Made by a program: the position numbers and the translations under genes
From: Streptomyces oceani
Lineage (GTDB): Bacteria > Actinomycetota > Actinomycetes > Streptomycetales > Streptomycetaceae
Length of the DNA: 64,000 nt
Reading direction: 5' to 3'
Assembly: GCF_001751245.1 (NCBI RefSeq)
Contig: NZ_LJGU01000127.1
Location: forward strand, 432,564 to 496,563
In this document: piece after piece, positions 7,515 to 16,417 of the stretch
How the letters are laid out: each line of letters begins with the position of its first letter
Position numbering within the stretch: position 1 is the first letter of the stretch
Notes under the pieces: model-generated
What the model saw: the letters and a program-made list of their open reading frames with translations, nothing else
What the model was told of the DNA's origin: nothing
The model's database searches: none

Positions 7515-9623
7515 ATGACGATGTTCGACACCGTACTGGTGGCAAACCGTGGTGAGATCGCGGTCCGGGTCATCCGCGCGCTCCGCGCGTCAGGAATCCG
7601 GTCCGTCGCCGTGTACAGCGACGCGGACGCGGACGCCCGGCATGTGCGGGAGGCGGACACCGCGGTGCGGATCGGACCGGTCTCCGCCGCCGAGAGCTAC
7701 CTCTCCGCGGAGCGTCTGCTCGCCGCAGCTCGACGCACCGACGCCCAAGCGGTACACCCCGGCTACGGCTTCCTCGCGGAGAACGCCGACTTCGCCCGTG
7801 CCTGTGCGGACGCGGGAGTCTCCTTCATCGGCCCGCCGCCGGAGGCCATCGAACTGATGGGGGACAAGATCCGCGCGAAGGAGACGGTGCGGGCCGCGGA
7901 CGTGCCGGTGGTGCCCGGCTCCTCCGGCAGCGGGCTGACCGACGCCGAACTCGCCGCGGCCGCCCGCGACATCGGCATGCCCGTGCTGCTGAAGCCCTCC
8001 GCGGGCGGAGGCGGCAAGGGTATGCGGCTGGTCCGGGACACGGCACTGCTGGCCGAGGAGATCGCTGCGGCTCGTCGGGAGGCCCGTGGCTCCTTCGGCG
8101 ACGACACGCTGCTGGTGGAACGCTGGATCGACCGTCCCCGGCATATCGAGATCCAGGTACTGGCCGACGAGTGGGGCAATGTCGTGCACCTCGGGGAGCG
8201 GGAGTGTTCCCTACAGCGCCGGCACCAGAAGATCATCGAGGAGGCGCCCAGTCCGCTGTTGGACGCCGACACCCGCGCGGCGATGGGCGCCGCCGCGGTG
8301 AACGCCGCGCGCTCGTGTGGTTACCGCGGAGCGGGCACCGTGGAGTTCATCGTGCCGGGCGGGGAGGCTCCCGCCGGGGACGGGGCCTTGCGTCCGTACT
8401 ACTTCATGGAGATGAACACCCGGCTCCAGGTCGAGCACCCGGTGACCGAGATGATCACCGGAATCGACCTGGTGGAGTGGCAGCTCCGCACGGCGGCGGG
8501 CGAGCGACTGCCGTACTCCCAGGACGACATCACCCTCGACGGCCACGCCATCGAGGCACGCCTCTGCGCGGAGACGGCCCGAGTCGGCACGGACAGGGTG
8601 GACTTCCTGCCTTCGGCCGGCACCGTCCATCTGCTGCGTGAGGCGCGGAAGCCCGATGTCCGCACGGACTCCGGACTGGCCCAGGGCACGGAGGTCGGGA
8701 CGGCGTACGACCCCCTGCTCGCCAAGGTGATCGCGCACGGCGCCAATCGGCAGTCAGCACTGCGCCGGTTGCGCTCCGCACTCGCGGAGACGGTCGTACT
8801 TGGAGTGGAGACCAATGCCGGGTTTCTGCGCCGCCTGCTCACCCATCCGTCCGTGCGCTCCGGCGACCTCGACACCGGGCTGGTGGACCGGGACGCGCAC
8901 ACGCTGGTGGAGACGGCCGTACCAGACGAGGTGTACGCCACCGCCGCCCTCCTCCGGCAGGCGGAGCTCGTGCCCGCACCGGCGGAGGGGGCCGGGGCAT
9001 GGCGCGACCCCTTCTCGGAACCCAGCGGATGGCGACTGGGTGGCGAGGCGGCGTGGACCGTGCACCACCTGCGCGTGCCAGGACACGAGCCCGTCGTCGT
9101 ACGAGTGCGCGGTGACGCTCGAAGCGCGGAGGTCCGCGTCGACGACGCGGTGTCGCCCAGCGAAGCGACGCTTTCCGGGCCGCGGGGCGCGGGCTCCGGC
9201 CCGGAGGCGCCACGGACGCGGCCGGTGTCCGGCGAGGTACGCCTCACCTTGCAGGGCGTCGACCACCACTTCACGCAGGTGTACGCGGACACGGCCCGTT
9301 GGCTCAGTCGGGAGGGCGAAGCCTGGCAGGTGCTGGACCACGATCCCGTACGGGCAGCGCTCAGCGGCCGGGCCGGTGCGCACGGCGCGGACGCCCTCAC
9401 CGCGCCGATGCCGGGCACGGTCACCGTGGTCAAGGCGGCTGCCGGGGACGCGGTCGTGTCTGGTCAGAGCCTGCTGATAGTCGAGGCGATGAAGATGGAA
9501 CACGTCATCACCGCTCCTTATGACGGCACGGTCACCGAGCTGGACGTCCGCACCGGCAGTGCTGTGGCGATGGACCAGGTGCTGGCCGTGGTGGAGCCAC
9601 AGCAGGAGGTACGTGATGACTGA
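7515..9623 (+). CDS. liuD: acyl-CoA carboxylase alpha (biotin carboxylase + biotin carrier)
   Basis: This 702-residue subunit carboxylates its own biotin with ATP and bicarbonate and works with the beta subunit encoded just upstream. The N-terminal biotin-carboxylase fold begins MFDTVLVANRGEIAVRVIRA; the ATP-grasp loop KPSAGGGGKGM lies near residue 160, and MNTRLQVEHPVTE near residue 300 is the catalytic signature. A BT/linker region follows, then a biotinyl domain ending with the attachment site VEAMKMEHVI (about residue 660, Lys of AMKM). The start at 7515 follows GAGAGGG. Its 3' end overlaps the HMG-CoA lyase gene by 8 bases. Length and domain order match methylcrotonyl-CoA carboxylase alpha. 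Confidence 0.95.
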   Translation: MTMFDTVLVANRGEIAVRVIRALRASGIRSVAVYSDADADARHVREADTAVRIGPVSAAESYLSAERLLAAARRTDAQAVHPGYGFLAENADFARACADAGVSFIGPPPEAIELMGDKIRAKETVRAADVPVVPGSSGSGLTDAELAAAARDIGMPVLLKPSAGGGGKGMRLVRDTALLAEEIAAARREARGSFGDDTLLVERWIDRPRHIEIQVLADEWGNVVHLGERECSLQRRHQKIIEEAPSPLLDADTRAAMGAAAVNAARSCGYRGAGTVEFIVPGGEAPAGDGALRPYYFMEMNTRLQVEHPVTEMITGIDLVEWQLRTAAGERLPYSQDDITLDGHAIEARLCAETARVGTDRVDFLPSAGTVHLLREARKPDVRTDSGLAQGTEVGTAYDPLLAKVIAHGANRQSALRRLRSALAETVVLGVETNAGFLRRLLTHPSVRSGDLDTGLVDRDAHTLVETAVPDEVYATAALLRQAELVPAPAEGAGAWRDPFSEPSGWRLGGEAAWTVHHLRVPGHEPVVVRVRGDARSAEVRVDDAVSPSEATLSGPRGAGSGPEAPRTRPVSGEVRLTLQGVDHHFTQVYADTARWLSREGEAWQVLDHDPVRAALSGRAGAHGADALTAPMPGTVTVVKAAAGDAVVSGQSLLIVEAMKMEHVITAPYDGTVTELDVRTGSAVAMDQVLAVVEPQQEVRDD

Positions 9624-10566
9624 CGGCCCGGGCCACGGCCTGCCCATGACGGTGCCCGCGCGGGGCCTGCCCTCCGCGGTCCGCATCCACGAAGTGGGCC
9701 CACGCGACGGACTGCAGAACGAACAGACGGTCGTTCCCGTCGAGGTGAAGGCCGAGTTCGTCCACCGGCTGGCCGGGGCCGGCCTCCGCACCATCGAGGC
9801 CACCAGCTTCGTCCATCCCAGGTGGGTCCCGCAGCTGGCCGACGCCGAGGAGCTGTATCCCAGGCTCACCGGACTGGACGGGATCCGACTGCCCGTGCTC
9901 GTGCCCAACGCCCGTGGCCTGGATCGGGCGTTGGCCCTGGGTGCTGGCACTGTCGCCGTGTTCGGGAGCGCCACCGAATCCTTCGCCAAGGCCAACCTGA
10001 ATCGCACCGTGGAAGAGTCGCTCGCCATGTTCGAGCCGGTGGTGGGTCGGGCCAAGGAAGCGAACACGGAGGTCCGAGGCTATCTCTCGATGTGCTTCGG
10101 TGACCCGTGGGAGGGCCCGGTGGCTCTCGAACAGGTGGTCCGGGTATCCCGACGACTACTCGACCTGGGTGTCGACGAACTGAGCCTCGGGGACACCATA
10201 GGAGTCGCGACGCCGGGTCACGTCGACGCGCTGCTCCATGCTCTCGGTGAGGAGGGCGTGCCCCCCGAAAGACTCGCCGTGCACTTCCACGACACCTACG
10301 GTCAGGCGCTCGCCAACACGCTCGCCGCCCTGCGGCACGGCGTCAGCACGGTGGACGCTTCCGCCGGCGGACTAGGCGGCTGTCCGTACGCCAAGAGCGC
10401 CACCGGCAACCTCGCCACCGAAGACCTCGTGTGGATGTTGCACGGGCTCGGCATCGAAACCGGAGTCGACCTCGGTCAACTCACCGCCACCAGCGTCTGG
10501 ATGGCCGAACGGCTGGGCCGCCCCAGCCCCTCCCGTACCGTCCGTGCCCTCTCCCACAAGGAGTGA
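9616..10566 (+). CDS. mvaB: hydroxymethylglutaryl-CoA lyase
   Basis: The enzyme (316 residues) cleaves HMG-CoA to acetoacetate and acetyl-CoA, the last step of leucine degradation. It is a TIM-barrel DRE-TIM protein: VGPRDGLQNEQ near residue 24 (the Arg-Asp pair binds metal and substrate), EATSFVHPRWVPQLAD, and the signature flexible loop GGLGGCPYAKSATGN with the catalytic Cys near residue 260. The start at 9616 has AGGAGG before it and overlaps the end of the carboxylase alpha gene, implying translational coupling. The isovaleryl-CoA-type dehydrogenase gene follows after 5 bases. Confidence 0.95.
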   Translation: MTDGPGHGLPMTVPARGLPSAVRIHEVGPRDGLQNEQTVVPVEVKAEFVHRLAGAGLRTIEATSFVHPRWVPQLADAEELYPRLTGLDGIRLPVLVPNARGLDRALALGAGTVAVFGSATESFAKANLNRTVEESLAMFEPVVGRAKEANTEVRGYLSMCFGDPWEGPVALEQVVRVSRRLLDLGVDELSLGDTIGVATPGHVDALLHALGEEGVPPERLAVHFHDTYGQALANTLAALRHGVSTVDASAGGLGGCPYAKSATGNLATEDLVWMLHGLGIETGVDLGQLTATSVWMAERLGRPSPSRTVRALSHKE

Positions 10567-10571
10567 CCCGT

Positions 10572-11735
10572 ATGTCCCTGGACCACCGCCTCACCAGCGA
10601 GCACGAGGAACTCCGCCGCACGGTGGAGGAGTTCGCACACGATGTCGTGGCTCCGAAGATCGGCGAGTTCTACGAACGCCACGAGTTTCCCTACGACATC
10701 GTCCGCCAAATGGGCGAGATGGGGTTGTTCGGCCTGCCGTTCCCGGAGGAGTACGGCGGAATGGGAGGCGACTACCTCGCACTCGGACTCGCCTTGGAGG
10801 AACTGGCCCGAGTCGACTCCTCGGTCGCCATCACGCTGGAGGCCGGGGTTTCCCTCGGTGCGATGCCCGTGTACCGCTTCGGCACCGCGGAACAACGGCG
10901 CGAGTGGCTGCCCAAGCTGTGTTCTGGAGAACTCTTGGGAGCCTTCGGACTGACGGAGCCGGAGTGTGGTTCGGACGCGAGCGGCACGCGAACCACGGCG
11001 GTGCGTGACGAGCGGACCGGGGAGTGGGTGATCAACGGCTCCAAGTGCTTCATCACCAACTCCGGTACGGACATCACCGGTCTGGTCACCGTCACGGCGG
11101 TCACCGGCCGCAAGGACGACGGTTCCCCCGCCATCTCCACGATCATCGTTCCCGCCGGCACTCCCGGATTCAGCGTCGCAGCCCCCTATTCGAAGGTCGG
11201 ATGGAACGCCTCGGACACTCGTGAGCTGGCTTTCTCGGATGTTCGTGTGCCGGGGGCGAACCTCCTGGGTGACGAGGGTCGTGGCTATGCCCAGTTCCTG
11301 CGCATCCTCGACGAGGGTCGGATCGCGATCTCGGCTCTCGCCACCGGACTGGCACAGGGCTGTGTCGACGAGTCCGTGCGCTACGCCCGCACCCGTACCG
11401 CGTTCGGCAAGCCGATCGGCGCCAATCAGGCCATTCAGTTCAAGCTCGCCGACATGGAGATGCGGGCGCACACCTCCCGTATCTCCTGGCGAGACGCCGC
11501 CTCCCGGCTGTTGGCGGGTGAGCCTTTCAAGAAGCAGGCGGCACTCGCCAAGCTGTACTCCTCCGAGAGCGCGGTGACCAATGCCCGTGAGGCGACGCAG
11601 ATCCACGGTGGTTATGGCTTCATGAACGAGTATCCGGTGGCCCGGATGTGGCGGGACTCGAAGATCCTGGAAATCGGCGAGGGCACGAGTGAGGTGCAAC
11701 GCATGCTGATCGCGCGCGAACTCGGCGTGAGCTGA
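10572..11735 (+). CDS. liuA: isovaleryl-CoA-type acyl-CoA dehydrogenase
   Basis: This 387-residue flavoprotein is the expected first dehydrogenase of leucine catabolism (isovaleryl-CoA to 3-methylcrotonyl-CoA), inferred from its place at the end of the liu operon. Family marks are FPEEYGGMGGDYLALGLALEEL, FGLTEPECGSDASGTRTTA, NGSKCFITNSGTDITGL, the IHGGYGFMNEYPVARMWRDSKI segment, and IGEGTSEVQRMLIARELG at the C-terminus. The start at 10572 follows AAGGAG, which overlaps the end of the lyase gene. Gene order carboxylase beta-alpha-lyase-dehydrogenase is the same as in S. coelicolor SCO2776-2779. Confidence 0.93.
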   Translation: MSLDHRLTSEHEELRRTVEEFAHDVVAPKIGEFYERHEFPYDIVRQMGEMGLFGLPFPEEYGGMGGDYLALGLALEELARVDSSVAITLEAGVSLGAMPVYRFGTAEQRREWLPKLCSGELLGAFGLTEPECGSDASGTRTTAVRDERTGEWVINGSKCFITNSGTDITGLVTVTAVTGRKDDGSPAISTIIVPAGTPGFSVAAPYSKVGWNASDTRELAFSDVRVPGANLLGDEGRGYAQFLRILDEGRIAISALATGLAQGCVDESVRYARTRTAFGKPIGANQAIQFKLADMEMRAHTSRISWRDAASRLLAGEPFKKQAALAKLYSSESAVTNAREATQIHGGYGFMNEYPVARMWRDSKILEIGEGTSEVQRMLIARELGVS

Positions 11736-11798
11736 GTGCCCCTACTTCTACGCCAGGACGCCCCTCTGCCTTGGCAGCCGTGCTGAGATACTGACTCC

Positions 11799-12722
11799 AT
11801 GGCCGAAATCCTCCAACCCACGGGCAGCTGGACGTTCGACCGGGAAACCCTGCGCATCGTGCCAGGCAGCGGAAAGGGCGTGCACACTCTCCGGAAGACG
11901 CTGGGTGAGGTCGCGGTGCCGTTGGAGGCCGTGGCCGGCATCGCGTACGAGGCCGGCCGCAAGAGCGGAAGACTGCGCTTGCGGCTGCGTACGGGGGCCG
12001 ACCCACTCGCCCAGGTGGCGAACGGCCGGCTGCCGGACAGCGCGGACCCGTACCAGTTGACGGTGGAGAGCGACCGATCCGGTGTCGCCGAGTACCTGGT
12101 GGAGGAGGTCCGCAACGCCCTGCTCTTGGAGCAGGTGCCCGGCACACCCTGTGACCGCTTTCTTCTCCCCGGCCCGTCCATCCCCCTCACGGCGGCCTGC
12201 TCTGACGGGACGGCTACCTTCGACGGGGAGCGGGTCCATCTCGAGTGGAACTGGATGGCCGAGGAGAGCAAGTCCTACGCCGGCCCGCGCTCCCTGGCCA
12301 TCGAGGAGCTGTCCGGGGTGGAATGGACCCCCTCGGTCGGCTGGGAGAACGGCAATCTGCGTTTTCGCCCGAAGGGACCGCACGCCACGATCAAGCCGGA
12401 ACACGACCCCAACTCCCTGACCCTGTGGGGTATCCGGCAGGCACGGGAAACCTCCGGCGCGGTGCTGCTCGCCGCCGCCGTGACGGTGCGCCTGCCGCAC
12501 CCCGCCAGCGCGGACGAGAACGCCCCCGCGATCGCGCCGTCGGCAGCCGGTGCTCCCCAGACGGCGGACGGGGCACCCTCGACCGCCACCCCGAACAAGG
12601 ACGCGCCTGACCACGACGGCCTGCTGCGCCGCCTCCGAGAACTGGGCGAGTTGCACCAAAGCGGCGTACTGACCGACGACGAGTTCGCGACGGCGAAGAA
12701 GGCCATCCTGGACCGCTTCTGA
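11799..12722 (+). CDS. DUF4429 protein with C-terminal SHOCT domain
   Basis: This 307-residue protein has two related beta-rich segments (about residues 1-110 and 125-235, each with a W-x-F/W-x-W-type opening and an internal 'G..L.LR.R/F' strand), consistent with the tandem DUF4429 fold. After a low-complexity Ala/Pro linker (about 236-270) comes a SHOCT-type helical hairpin, LLRRLRELGELHQSGVLTDDEFATAKKAILDRF. SHOCT modules are thought to mediate oligomerisation or membrane/nucleic-acid association. The start at 11799 is the first ATG that agrees with the conserved N-terminus; the ribosome binding site is weak. Function is unknown; the protein is common in streptomycetes. Confidence 0.85.
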   Translation: MAEILQPTGSWTFDRETLRIVPGSGKGVHTLRKTLGEVAVPLEAVAGIAYEAGRKSGRLRLRLRTGADPLAQVANGRLPDSADPYQLTVESDRSGVAEYLVEEVRNALLLEQVPGTPCDRFLLPGPSIPLTAACSDGTATFDGERVHLEWNWMAEESKSYAGPRSLAIEELSGVEWTPSVGWENGNLRFRPKGPHATIKPEHDPNSLTLWGIRQARETSGAVLLAAAVTVRLPHPASADENAPAIAPSAAGAPQTADGAPSTATPNKDAPDHDGLLRRLRELGELHQSGVLTDDEFATAKKAILDRF

Positions 12723-12872
12723 CCGCCGGAACACGACTGCGCTGTGCCCACCAGGACGCTTGGATGGCATCAGCCACAAGCCGGTCATGGCTGACCGAGC
12801 GGCCGTAAGCCGCGCGCCCATGCGCCCGCCCGAAACCGGGGATCCTGCTCCCCCGAGCCGCTCCCGGTAGTC

Positions 12873-12980
12873 CTACCAGTCGTGCGACGCAGCGCTCGAC
12901 CAGCCCAGGTCGGCGATGCCGGGCAGCCTCAGGAAGGCCTCGAACCCCGGCTGGCCATCGGTCTCCACCGCCTCGGTCAT
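12873..12980 (-). CDS. tiny peptide ORF, coupled to the upstream tiny ORF
   Basis: This is a 35-codon ORF starting MTEAVETDGQ and ending LGWSSAASHDW. It has a strong ribosome binding site (GGGAGGGAAG, 5 bases before ATG), and its ATG overlaps the stop of the preceding small ORF (ATGA). The acidic N-terminal half and Trp/Ser/Ala/His-rich tail look like a designed peptide rather than random G+C-rich translation. I do not recognise it. It could be a peptide precursor, a small regulator or a degraded gene; no modifying enzyme lies next to it. Confidence 0.4.
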   Translation of the reverse strand: MTEAVETDGQPGFEAFLRLPGIADLGWSSAASHDW

Positions 12981-13114
12981 CGACGCTTCCCTCCCAAGCA
13001 GCGAGTCGGGCCGGCGTACCGTTCACGTACGTGCCGGCCCGAGTCGTACGGGTGCCGCACCTCGACGAAGCCGGAGCAGCTCAGCCCGTACGGAATAACC
13101 TGACTGTGCTTCAT
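12977..13114 (-). CDS. small basic ORF upstream of the tiny peptide gene
   Basis: This is a 45-codon ORF starting MKHSQVIPYGLS, rich in Arg/Gly/Tyr, whose stop codon overlaps the start of the 12873-12980 peptide gene. The reading frame stays open up to 13219, so the true start is uncertain and no clear ribosome binding site is seen at 13114. I do not recognise a family. The only argument for it is the ATGA overlap with the better-supported peptide ORF. Confidence 0.25.
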   Translation of the reverse strand: MKHSQVIPYGLSCSGFVEVRHPYDSGRHVRERYAGPTRCLGGKRR

Positions 13115-13332
13115 GCCCGGAAAGGCCCGGTTGGCTGGGGAGAGCACCAGTCGGGTGCGCTTCCGCGCCGCCTCCGCGACCTGCGGTGCTGCCCGTGACC
13201 TGCCCCGGGACCGCGCCACAGCGCCCCGTCACCGAATCGGCCTCAACGAGCTGGTGACAATCCACAACACCGTTCGCGGACAGTTCGGGCGCGACCCAGA
13301 GACGCGAGCCCGACCCCTCCGACACGAGAGGT

Positions 13333-13354
13333 ATCTGCCCGATTCCGGGCAGAT
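13333..13354. terminator. hairpin, terminator-like
   Basis: A perfect 9-bp stem (ATCTGCCCG / CGGGCAGAT) with a 4-base loop is followed by TTCTT. It separates the two minus-strand tiny ORFs from the gene at 13393. It could end transcription in either direction or act as a 5' hairpin of the 13393 transcript. Confidence 0.45.
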
Positions 13355-13392
13355 TTCTTGCGAAACCAGCAGCACCCCCGCAGTATCAACGG

Positions 13393-13671
13393 GTGCTCGA
13401 CAGCCGACCCCCGACACACGACGACCTGATCGACCACCTGGTACGCACCACCGCCCTGGCACGCGGCGAGGCGAACCGGGTGGTGCTGGACGTGCTGGCG
13501 TACTTCGACGAGACCACGGAGGAGTTCGTACGCCGTCGCCACCGCGAGCTGCGTTCGGGCGGGTTCCGGAACACGGAGATCTTCGAACGGATCTCCACCG
13601 AGCTGCCACACCGTGCCGTGGCTCCGGCGCAGCTGTCCCTGCGACAGCTGCGCCGCATCGTCTACGGCTGA
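13393..13671 (+). CDS. small conserved hypothetical protein upstream of glmS
   Basis: This 92-residue protein starts at GTG (MLDSRPPTHDDLIDHLVRTT). It is strongly helical and charged (ARGEANRVVLDVLAYFDETTEEFVRRRHRELRSGG) and ends QLSLRQLRRIVYG. It has no cysteines, signal peptide or membrane segment. I recognise the type as a short actinobacterial conserved protein but know no function. The stop is 68 bases before glmS on the same strand, so the two may share a transcript. A hairpin (13333-13354) lies just upstream. No good ribosome binding site precedes the GTG. Confidence 0.65.
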   Translation: MLDSRPPTHDDLIDHLVRTTALARGEANRVVLDVLAYFDETTEEFVRRRHRELRSGGFRNTEIFERISTELPHRAVAPAQLSLRQLRRIVYG

Positions 13672-13739
13672 ACAGCCGCGGGAGTCGGCGCGCCGCGCCG
13701 GCCCGCCCGGCCCCATCGACCACTGCCGAGGAGAAGCGC

Positions 13740-15560
13740 ATGTGCGGAATCGTCGGATACATCGGGAAGCGGGACACCGCCCCGCTGCTCCTGGAAGGAC
13801 TCCAACGCCTGGAGTACCGGGGCTACGACTCGGCGGGCATCGCCGTCCAGAGTCGCACCGGTGGGTTGCGCACGGCCAAGGCCAAGGGCCGCGTACGGGA
13901 GCTGGAGTCCCGTCTGCCCAAGCGGTTCGCCGGCACCGCGGGCATCGCGCACACCCGCTGGGCCACCCACGGAGTGCCGAGCGACGCCAACGCGCACCCG
14001 CACGTCGACCCGACCGGCAAGGTCGCCGTCGTACACAACGGCATCATCGACAACGCCGCCGCGCTCCGCGCCGCGCTCGAGGCCGAGGGCGTCGCGCTCG
14101 CCTCGGAGACGGACACCGAGGTGCTGGCCCACCTCATCGCCGACGCGCACCAGGACCAGCACACCCTCGAGGGCGCCGTCCAGAAGGCCCTCAGTCGCGT
14201 CGAGGGCACCTACGGCATCGCGGTGCTGCACGCGGACTTCCCGGACCGGATCGTCGTCGCCCGCAACGGCTCGCCGGTCGTCCTGGGAATCGGCGAGCGC
14301 GAGATGTTCGTCGCCTCCGACGTGGCCGCGCTCGTCTCGCACACCCGCCAGGTGGTCACCCTGGACGACGGGGAGATGGCCACCATCAAGGCCGACGACT
14401 ACCGTACGTACACCACCGAGGGTTCGCGCACCTCGACGACCCCCGAGACGGTGGAATGGGCGGCCGAGTCGTACGACATGGGCGGCCACGACACCTATAT
14501 GCACAAGGAGATCGCCGAACAGGCCGACGCCGTCGACCGGGTGCTGCGCGGTCGAATCGACGACCGCTTCGCGACCGTCCATCTCGGCGGTCTCAACCTC
14601 GACGCGCGTGCGGCGCGCGGAGTCCGCCGGGTGAAGATCCTCGGCTGCGGTTCGGCCTACCACGCCGGGATGATCGGGGCACAGCTGATCGAGGAGCTGG
14701 CGCGGATGCCGGCCGACGCCGAGCCGGCGAGCGAGTTCCGCTACCGCAATCCCGTCGTCGACCCGGACACCCTCTACCTCGCGGTCAGCCAGTCCGGCGA
14801 GACGTACGACACGCTGGCAGCCGTCCAGGAGCTGAAGCGCAAGGGTGCCCGGGTGCTCGGCGTGGTGAACGTCGTGGGCTCGGCCATCGCCCGGGAGACC
14901 GACGGCGGCGTGTACGTCCACGCCGGCCCGGAGGTCTGTGTCGTCTCCACCAAGTGCTTCACCAACACCGCGGTGGCCCTCGGCCTGCTCGCTCTGCACC
15001 TGGGGCGAATCCGGGACCTGTCGGTGGCGGACGGCAAGCGGATCATCGCCGGGCTGCGTCGACTGCCGGCGCAGATCACCGAGGTGCTGCGGAACGAGGC
15101 GGCGATCGAGAAGCTGGCGGCGGACTACGCGTCGGCCCGCAGCATGCTGTTCGTCGGCCGGGTCCGAGGCTATCCGGTGGCGCGGGAGGCGTCCCTGAAG
15201 CTCAAGGAGGTGTCGTACATCCACGCGGAGGCGTATCCGGCCTCGGAGCTGAAGCACGGACCATTGGCGCTGATCGAGCCCGCGGTGCCGACGGTGGCGA
15301 TCATGCCGGACGACGACCTGCTGGACAAGAACAGCGCCACCCTGGAGGAGATCAAGGCACGGCAGGGCAGCATCCTGGCCGTCGCGCACCAGGAACAGCA
15401 GAAGGCGGACCACACCATCGTCGTGCCGCGGAACGAACCGGAGTTGGACCCCATCCTGCTGGGCATCCCGCTGCAACTGCTCGCCTACCACACGGCGCTG
15501 TCCCTCGGCCGCGACATCGACAAGCCGCGCAACCTGGCCAAGTCCGTCACCGTGGAATAG
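13740..15560 (+). CDS. glmS: glutamine-fructose-6-phosphate aminotransferase (isomerizing)
   Basis: This 606-residue enzyme makes glucosamine-6-phosphate from fructose-6-phosphate and glutamine, the entry to peptidoglycan and amino-sugar synthesis. It begins MCGIVGYIGKRD, giving the N-terminal catalytic Cys after Met removal; class II amidotransferase marks RLEYRGYDSAGIA and AHTRWATHG follow. Two SIS sugar-isomerase domains contain GCGSAYHAG and SQSGETYDTLAA (first), and SASSM-like RSMLFVGRVRGYPVAREASLKLKE plus HAEAYPASELKHGPLALI (second). The protein ends PRNLAKSVTVE, the usual GlmS C-terminus. GAGGAG precedes the ATG. In the S. coelicolor chromosome a glmS paralogue likewise lies a few genes before adpA. 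Confidence 0.96.
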   Translation: MCGIVGYIGKRDTAPLLLEGLQRLEYRGYDSAGIAVQSRTGGLRTAKAKGRVRELESRLPKRFAGTAGIAHTRWATHGVPSDANAHPHVDPTGKVAVVHNGIIDNAAALRAALEAEGVALASETDTEVLAHLIADAHQDQHTLEGAVQKALSRVEGTYGIAVLHADFPDRIVVARNGSPVVLGIGEREMFVASDVAALVSHTRQVVTLDDGEMATIKADDYRTYTTEGSRTSTTPETVEWAAESYDMGGHDTYMHKEIAEQADAVDRVLRGRIDDRFATVHLGGLNLDARAARGVRRVKILGCGSAYHAGMIGAQLIEELARMPADAEPASEFRYRNPVVDPDTLYLAVSQSGETYDTLAAVQELKRKGARVLGVVNVVGSAIARETDGGVYVHAGPEVCVVSTKCFTNTAVALGLLALHLGRIRDLSVADGKRIIAGLRRLPAQITEVLRNEAAIEKLAADYASARSMLFVGRVRGYPVAREASLKLKEVSYIHAEAYPASELKHGPLALIEPAVPTVAIMPDDDLLDKNSATLEEIKARQGSILAVAHQEQQKADHTIVVPRNEPELDPILLGIPLQLLAYHTALSLGRDIDKPRNLAKSVTVE

Positions 15561-15650
15561 TCGCTCACGCGCGCCGTACGAGGTGCCGTACGAGAGCGGG
15601 GAACCCGCGCGGACGAGCAGCGAGCGCGCTGACGGGTGGCGGGGCGGCAA

Positions 15651-15682
15651 ACTCCCGCGCGGGCCACCAACCGCGCGGGAGT
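15651..15682 (+). terminator. intrinsic-type terminator hairpin after glmS
   Basis: A perfect 11-bp inverted repeat, ACTCCCGCGCG and CGCGCGGGAGT, with a 10-base loop lies 90 bases after the glmS stop. There is no U-run, as is common in Streptomyces. It sits between the convergent glmS and universal-stress genes and may serve both. Confidence 0.7.
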
Positions 15683-15895
15683 CCGCCTCCCGAGGCCGAC
15701 GTTGCCCATGACGTCGGCGGGTGAGCTGCCATCCCGGGACCGTCACCTCCCGGTTGACAGCGCGCTGTCTCCTATATGCCCGCAACAGGACCGGCACAAG
15801 CGAACAATCCACCGGGAACGTCGATTTGGAGCACTCGACCTCAGGGACACGAACCGGATGACGACCGGAACATCCGCGCACTCACGCGCTCGTGC

Positions 15896-16417
15896 TCACG
15901 GCACCACGACGACCGGACGTTGCGCTCGCCGGGCCAACCGCCCGGCGACCGAGCCGAAAAGGCGGCCGACGAGCCCGTGGGTCGAGCCGACCACGATTGC
16001 GTCGGCCTCGTACTCCTGGCCGACCTCCTCCAACTCGTGGCAGATGTCGCCGCCTCGCTCGACCAGAATCCACGGCACCTCCGAGAGGTGGTCCGCGCAG
16101 GCGAGTTCGAGACCCAGCACCTCGGTCCGATGGTCCGGCACGTCGACGAACACCGGTGGCTCACAGCCCGCCCACACGGTCGTCGGCAGGCGGTTGGCCA
16201 CATGCACGATGATCAGTCCGGAGTCCGTGCGCCGGCTCATGCCGATGGCGTACGCGAGGGCGCGTTCGCTGGAGGTCGAGCCGTCGAACCCCACCACCAC
16301 GCCGTGCTTGAACGCCGGATCACAGGAATGGCGCGCGCTTTCCTCCACATCAGGTGTGGCCGCTGAGTCGGCGACCTGACTGCGGTCCGCGGGTTCGGGG
16401 ATCTCGTGTCCAGCCAT
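15896..16417 (-). CDS. universal stress protein (UspA family)
   Basis: This 173-residue protein has a single Usp domain from about residue 36 (HGVVVGFDGSTSSERALAYAI) to the end. The ATP-binding pattern is seen in GFDGS and in the C-terminal VVGSTHGLVGRLFGSVAGRL...RPVVVVP, which fits the G-2x-G-9x-G(S/T) signature of nucleotide-binding Usp proteins. The first 35 residues are polar and probably disordered. It is convergent with glmS and divergent from adpA. The ribosome binding site is weak, so the start is the least certain part. Confidence 0.9.
   Translation of the reverse strand: MAGHEIPEPADRSQVADSAATPDVEESARHSCDPAFKHGVVVGFDGSTSSERALAYAIGMSRRTDSGLIIVHVANRLPTTVWAGCEPPVFVDVPDHRTEVLGLELACADHLSEVPWILVERGGDICHELEEVGQEYEADAIVVGSTHGLVGRLFGSVAGRLARRAQRPVVVVP

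Noticed and set aside
12391..13026. 211-codon minus-strand open frame overlapping the end of the DUF4429 gene
   Set aside because: Arg/Gly-rich with no homologous features; the frame of the 35-residue peptide has the ribosome binding site instead.
13613..15724. Long open frame on the plus strand overlapping glmS
   Set aside because: It is the +1 shadow of glmS: Arg/Gly/Pro-rich random composition and no ribosome binding site, while the glmS frame has all family motifs.
15753..15780. TTGACA ... TATATG near 15755-15780 as a promoter for a plus-strand gene
   Set aside because: The spacer is too short (about 14 bases) and no plus-strand gene follows; the adjacent gene is on the minus strand.
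13662..15881. 739-codon open frame antisense to glmS
   Set aside because: A high-GC antisense shadow, made of Val/Arg/Gly/Asp-rich sequence without any recognisable fold.
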